From: Caldifarciminota bacterium UBA5631
GTDB lineage: Bacteria > Hydrothermota > Hydrothermia > UBA1063
Direction: 5' to 3'
DNA length: 63,152 nt
Assembly (NCBI GenBank): GCA_002421425.1
Contig: DIJZ01000005.1
Span: 61,011-124,162 of the forward strand
The position numbers were made by a program, and so were the translations under genes. The notes beneath the pieces are model-generated. The model was not told the DNA's origin and did not search any database. It was given only the letters and a program-made list of their open reading frames with translations. Shown here piece after piece: positions 59,948 to 63,152 of this stretch. Positions within the stretch are counted from its first letter, which is position 1, and every line of letters starts with the position of its first letter.

Positions 59948-61024
59948 ATGAGTTTTAATGCAGTGTTGATGGTGCTTTTTCTCTCTCCACCTAGGGTTTT
60001 CAGCCCTGACGGGACGGGTAAGAAGTTAACGGTTCAAATATCTTTACCCAAAGAAGTTCAGGTGCAAATTACTTCATTGCAGCTTGTGAGGGAATGTAAA
60101 ACTGGAGAAATTGACACTCTTGACATCCTGCCCTTCTTAAAAGCATATACTGATAACGACCTCAATTACAAGGTAGAATACAGATACAAGATTCTCGCCT
60201 TCAGTAATGGAAATCTTATACACGAGAGTGAGTGGAGCGATTTTGCAAAACCAAAGGCAGAGTGGTTTGACACCAGTAAGCTTCCCCTATTCATTGTAAT
60301 GATTCTATTTACCGTGATTATCATATTCTACATTTTTCAAGCCAGAGCCAACAAAAGACTTTTTCTTAGACCTATTGCAGGGCTTGAGGCCGTCAACGAA
60401 GCTGTGGGAAGAGCTACTGAAATGGGTAGACCTATTATTTTCATATCTGGGCTATCTACGATCTCTGATATTGCAACTATCGCTGCCTTGAACATTCTTT
60501 CTCACATCGCAAAAAGGGCTGGTCAGTTTGAGACCAGAATCATAGTCCCCTGCTATGACCCGGTTGTTTATACAATTGCAAGGGAAATGGTAAAGGAGGC
60601 TTATACCACCATAGGAAGACCCGATCTGTTCAATGGTGATGACATCTATTTTGCTACAGATAGCCAGTTCGGTTATGCTGCGCATGTTGCGGCAAGAATG
60701 GTAAGAGAAAAAAGTGCTACAAATTTCTTTATGGGATATTACTTCGCAGAGTCATTGATTTTGTCTGAAACCGGTGCTTCCACAGGAGCAATACAGGTGG
60801 CTGGAACAGACTCCGTAGCGCAGCTTCCATTCTTCGTGGTAACCTGTGATTATACCCTCATAGGAGAGGAACTGTATGCTGCTAGTGCTTATCTTTCGCG
60901 AGACCCACTGTTAACAGGAACTATTAAGGGTCAGGATCTGGCAAAACTTCTGCTTACCGTCGTAATCTTCGGGCTTAGTATTTTGAGCCTTTTTGGCGTT
61001 AACTTGACTTTAGGACTATTCTAA
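59948..61024 (+). CDS. DUF6754 membrane protein
   Basis: The function is unknown. The 358-residue protein has an N-terminal exported or extracytoplasmic beta-rich segment (about 20-100, fibronectin-like), a membrane helix at 112-131, then a soluble alpha/beta domain of about 190 residues and a final membrane helix at about 330-350. The domain matches the DUF6754 family in my memory: RPIAGLEAVNEAVGRATEMG, TIAALNILSHIAKRAG, IIVPCYDPVV, AREMVKEAY, GYYFAESLILSETGASTG and DYTLIGEELYAASAYLSR. It starts a four-gene membrane operon. AGGAGG lies 5 bases before the ATG at 59948. Confidence 0.78.
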   Translation: MSFNAVLMVLFLSPPRVFSPDGTGKKLTVQISLPKEVQVQITSLQLVRECKTGEIDTLDILPFLKAYTDNDLNYKVEYRYKILAFSNGNLIHESEWSDFAKPKAEWFDTSKLPLFIVMILFTVIIIFYIFQARANKRLFLRPIAGLEAVNEAVGRATEMGRPIIFISGLSTISDIATIAALNILSHIAKRAGQFETRIIVPCYDPVVYTIAREMVKEAYTTIGRPDLFNGDDIYFATDSQFGYAAHVAARMVREKSATNFFMGYYFAESLILSETGASTGAIQVAGTDSVAQLPFFVVTCDYTLIGEELYAASAYLSRDPLLTGTIKGQDLAKLLLTVVIFGLSILSLFGVNLTLGLF

Positions 61025-61034
61025 GGAGGGTAGC

Positions 61035-61649
61035 ATGCTTCAGAAAAGAATTCCCTTATTAATCGTTTTTATAACAGGTATCGTCATGGCAGTCCAGTAT
61101 TTTGTTCCACACCCAGTGTCACAGCATATCTATGATACTTCGTTAAAATGGGACAGGGCAGTGGCATCTATGGCCTACATCCTGGCAATAGTAAGTTTTC
61201 TCAGGTTTCATACCAGGAGATTAAAAGATAAGAAATATGCGCTATATAGCACTGTATCACTTGTTGCTTTCTTTACCATGGTTCTTGTAGGGTTTGTTCT
61301 TGGAACTGACGAACGGTCTCTGTTTCAGGACATATACAAGAATATGATGGTCCCGTTACAGGCGACTACTTTTTCCCTCCTTGCATTCTTTATGTCATCG
61401 GCAGCTTATCGTGCATTCAGAATCAGGGGCCTTGAGGCAACAATTCTTATGATAACAGCCTTCGTAATAATCTTCGGAACCACAACTATCGGAAACTACG
61501 TACCGTATATGAACGATATCGTTGAATGGATTATGGCCGTTCCAAATCTTGCTTCAAAAAGAGGAATTCTGATTGGGGTAGGTCTTGGAGTTGTGGCAAC
61601 ATCAATTAAGATTATTCTTGGAATTGAAAGAAACTGGGTGGGAGGTTGA
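61035..61649 (+). CDS. Multi-pass membrane protein of the DUF6754 operon, unknown function
   Basis: Not recognised. The 204-residue protein has about six hydrophobic segments (7-24, 45-60, 70-88, 105-122, 133-152 and 174-192) separated by short basic loops such as RFHTRRLKDKKYA. There is no signal peptide, so it should be in the inner membrane. AGGAGG lies ahead of its ATG, 10 bases after the DUF6754 stop. Its own stop overlaps the next start (TGATG). Confidence 0.72.
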   Translation: MLQKRIPLLIVFITGIVMAVQYFVPHPVSQHIYDTSLKWDRAVASMAYILAIVSFLRFHTRRLKDKKYALYSTVSLVAFFTMVLVGFVLGTDERSLFQDIYKNMMVPLQATTFSLLAFFMSSAAYRAFRIRGLEATILMITAFVIIFGTTTIGNYVPYMNDIVEWIMAVPNLASKRGILIGVGLGVVATSIKIILGIERNWVGG

Positions 61650-62503
61650 TGATGAAAGAGTTCTTCATAAAATTGAGCAAATTGGATCGCAAGTATATTT
61701 ATTTCATAATTCTTGTAGGCCTTGTGTTACCCCTCATATTTCCTCCTAAGTTTCCTCAAAAACTTTCTCCTCAGGTTAAGAGAGTATTTGAATACATAGA
61801 TACCCTACCCAGAGGCTCCTATGTAATCCTTTCTGCAGATTATGACCCATCAGTGGCCCCCGAAGTTCACCCAATGTACAAAGCTGTAGTTAAACACTGT
61901 ATTCTAAAGGGAATAGTACCAATTGGGGTTACCTTGAATGTTCAGGGTGCGGGACTTGCGATTGATGCCTTCCAGGAAGCAGAAATGACTGTCAGCGCGA
62001 GAAGAGATACCGATTATGTATTTCTTGGGTATCAGGCGGGTGGAGCGGTGGTAATTCTTGGGCTTGGAGAGGATATAAAAGGAGTTTACAAGGCAGACTA
62101 TTTTGGGACGAGAACAAAAGATATCTATGCGTTAAAGCCGGTGAAAAACTACAGAGACATAGCCCTTGTAATGAGTTTCAGTGGTTCATCTATCCCCGCT
62201 TCGTGGGCAGTTTATGCCTATACACGTTATGGGGTTAGAGTGGCTGCAGCTGTTACGGGGGTAAGTGCTGGAGATTTTTATCCATATATTCAAAGCGGAC
62301 AGTTCATTGGTATGCTTGCAGGTATGAAAGCTGCTGCTGAGTACGAGTACGCCGTGAATAATCTTCTAAAGGAAAGAAATATTGAAAGGTACTCAACCTC
62401 CGCAATTCGAATGATGGACGCAAACTCCATTGGACAGCTTCTAATAATTCTTTTTATTGTAGTAGGTAACATTGGATATTTCTTATCCAGGAGGAGGAAG
62501 TAA
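61649..62503 (+). CDS. Bitopic membrane protein with central alpha/beta domain, unknown function
   Basis: Not recognised. The 284-residue protein has an N-terminal membrane helix (about 16-34), a soluble alpha/beta domain of about 210 residues (RGSYVILSADYDPSVAPE, VPIGVTLNVQGAGLAIDAF, VFLGYQAGGAVVILGLG, VALVMSFSGSSIPASW-like, AAVTGVSAGDFYP) and a C-terminal helix (about 256-276) ending in RRRK. The helix-domain-helix plan matches the neighbouring DUF6754 protein. ATG codons at 61649 and 61652 are both possible: the first overlaps the previous stop, the second has better spacing from GGAGG (61641-61645). Confidence 0.72.
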   Translation: MMKEFFIKLSKLDRKYIYFIILVGLVLPLIFPPKFPQKLSPQVKRVFEYIDTLPRGSYVILSADYDPSVAPEVHPMYKAVVKHCILKGIVPIGVTLNVQGAGLAIDAFQEAEMTVSARRDTDYVFLGYQAGGAVVILGLGEDIKGVYKADYFGTRTKDIYALKPVKNYRDIALVMSFSGSSIPASWAVYAYTRYGVRVAAAVTGVSAGDFYPYIQSGQFIGMLAGMKAAAEYEYAVNNLLKERNIERYSTSAIRMMDANSIGQLLIILFIVVGNIGYFLSRRRK

Positions 62504-62504
62504 C

Positions 62505-63137
62505 ATGCATATTTCAACAAATGGGTGGATCTGGATCCAGGCAATTTTAACTCTTGCAATATTCACATTTCTGTATAAAGACAATCCTCTCTTCAGGATA
62601 GCAGAACACCTTTTCGTTGGTCTTGCTACGGGTTATAGCCTTGTAATCGTGTATAAGAATGCTTTTTATCCGAACCTTTGGGTACCGTTGTTCCAGGAAA
62701 GACAGTGGATTTTTATCATACCCTTTATTCTTGGTCTTCTCTACTTAACTGCAGCAATCCCAAAAATTTCTTACTTCATCAGGTGGCCGATGGCTTTCCT
62801 CCTGGGCATTGGTTCAGGGCTTAGCATTCCACTCACTATTCAAGCTTATATTATTGAGCAGAGCAAAGGGTCCATCCTGAGACCGCCTTATGACAGTACA
62901 ATCTTGTGGATAAACGCCATAATCCTTTTCGTAGGTGTAATTGCGGTCTTAATCTATTTCTACTTCTCATTACCTCACGATAAACCGGGAATAAAGCAAG
63001 TATCAAAGGTCGGACTCTTCCTACTAATGCTTGGCTTTGGCGCGTCCTTCGGATATACCGTAATGGCAAGGTTTTCTCTGCTCGTGGGAAGGCTTGACTT
63101 CCTGTTGAATCAGTGGCTGGGAATTAGACCTTTTTAG
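62505..63137 (+). CDS. Multi-pass membrane protein closing the visible part of the DUF6754 operon
   Basis: Not recognised. The 210-residue protein has about six hydrophobic segments: WIWIQAILTLAIFTFLY, HLFVGLATGYSLVIVY, WIFIIPFILGLLYLTAA, WPMAFLLGIGSGLSI, LWINAIILFVGVIAVLI and VGLFLLMLGFGASFGYTV. A trailing MARFSLLVGRLDFLLNQWLG resembles an amphipathic end. The ATG at 62505 is chosen over an earlier in-frame start because GAGGAGG precedes it. The stop is 15 bases before the window edge, and the operon may continue. Confidence 0.7.
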   Translation: MHISTNGWIWIQAILTLAIFTFLYKDNPLFRIAEHLFVGLATGYSLVIVYKNAFYPNLWVPLFQERQWIFIIPFILGLLYLTAAIPKISYFIRWPMAFLLGIGSGLSIPLTIQAYIIEQSKGSILRPPYDSTILWINAIILFVGVIAVLIYFYFSLPHDKPGIKQVSKVGLFLLMLGFGASFGYTVMARFSLLVGRLDFLLNQWLGIRPF

Positions 63138-63152
63138 ACAGACCCTGATATT

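Noticed and set aside
1..63152. CRISPR array, prophage, transposon or toxin-antitoxin island
   Set aside because: No regularly spaced repeats, terminal inverted repeats, transposase, integrase or phage structural genes were seen. The PIN-domain gene has no antitoxin next to it and matches the RNA ligase partner family.

Overview
The window looks like a chromosome segment from an uncultured, probably thermophilic, Gram-negative bacterium of the wider FCB/WOR-3 (Stahlbacteria)/Hydrothermae type. That placement is inference. It rests on PorV/PorQ-like and TonB-dependent outer-membrane proteins, several secreted proteins with type IX-style C-terminal sorting domains, pyruvate phosphate dikinase, a bifurcating NfnSL-type oxidoreductase and an archaeal-type RNA ligase pair. 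Gene density is very high: neighbours often overlap by 1-30 bases and no gap without a gene exceeds about 260 bases. I see no CRISPR array, insertion sequence, integrase or prophage.

Layout. 1-8.2 kb: end of a tRNA-Gly, recJ-like exonuclease, thiL, an HD-GYP phosphodiesterase, mnmG-recX, a flippase-like membrane protein and a VWA lipoprotein. 8.3-16.5 kb: bacterioferritin, a radical SAM protein linked to DNA repair, a transglutaminase-like lipoprotein, a DUF3160 protein and a secreted beta-propeller. 16.6-24 kb: housekeeping block with ppdK, tRNA-Thr, a phosphohexomutase, zinc-ribbon coiled-coil protein, RNase HI, rpoZ, coaBC and a family 4 uracil-DNA glycosylase. 24-27 kb: a strongly promoted small membrane protein, then a tight LolA-like/yidD/TPR/TPR operon. 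27-36 kb: a reverse-strand block with alcohol dehydrogenase, a metallopeptidase-propeller protein, a DMT transporter, a diiron protein, DUF72 and an M16 peptidase pair. 36-49.5 kb: deoC, a kelch surface protein, then a long operon of TonB receptor, PorV/Q-like protein, lipoproteins and CTD-bearing secreted proteins. 49.5-53.4 kb: a beta-barrel/SppA fusion and a convergent PIN nuclease/RNA ligase pair. 53.4-59.7 kb: sugar ABC permeases, Nif3, and an nfnS-nfnL-gdhA operon that ties ferredoxin/NADH-driven NADPH formation to glutamate synthesis. 59.9 kb to the end: a four-gene membrane operon around a DUF6754 protein with no known function, the best candidate here for an undescribed system.

Expression signals. 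I located thirteen promoters with a -35 like TTGNNN, exactly 17 bases of spacer and a -10 like TATAAT. For eight of them the -10 ends only 6-8 bases before the start codon and there is no Shine-Dalgarno, so these mRNAs should be leaderless. The other five have a short leader with a strong AGGAGG. Bacterial rho-independent terminators are clear at 8219, 36770, 49489 and 56027. Function calls come from motif recognition only; no database search was run.
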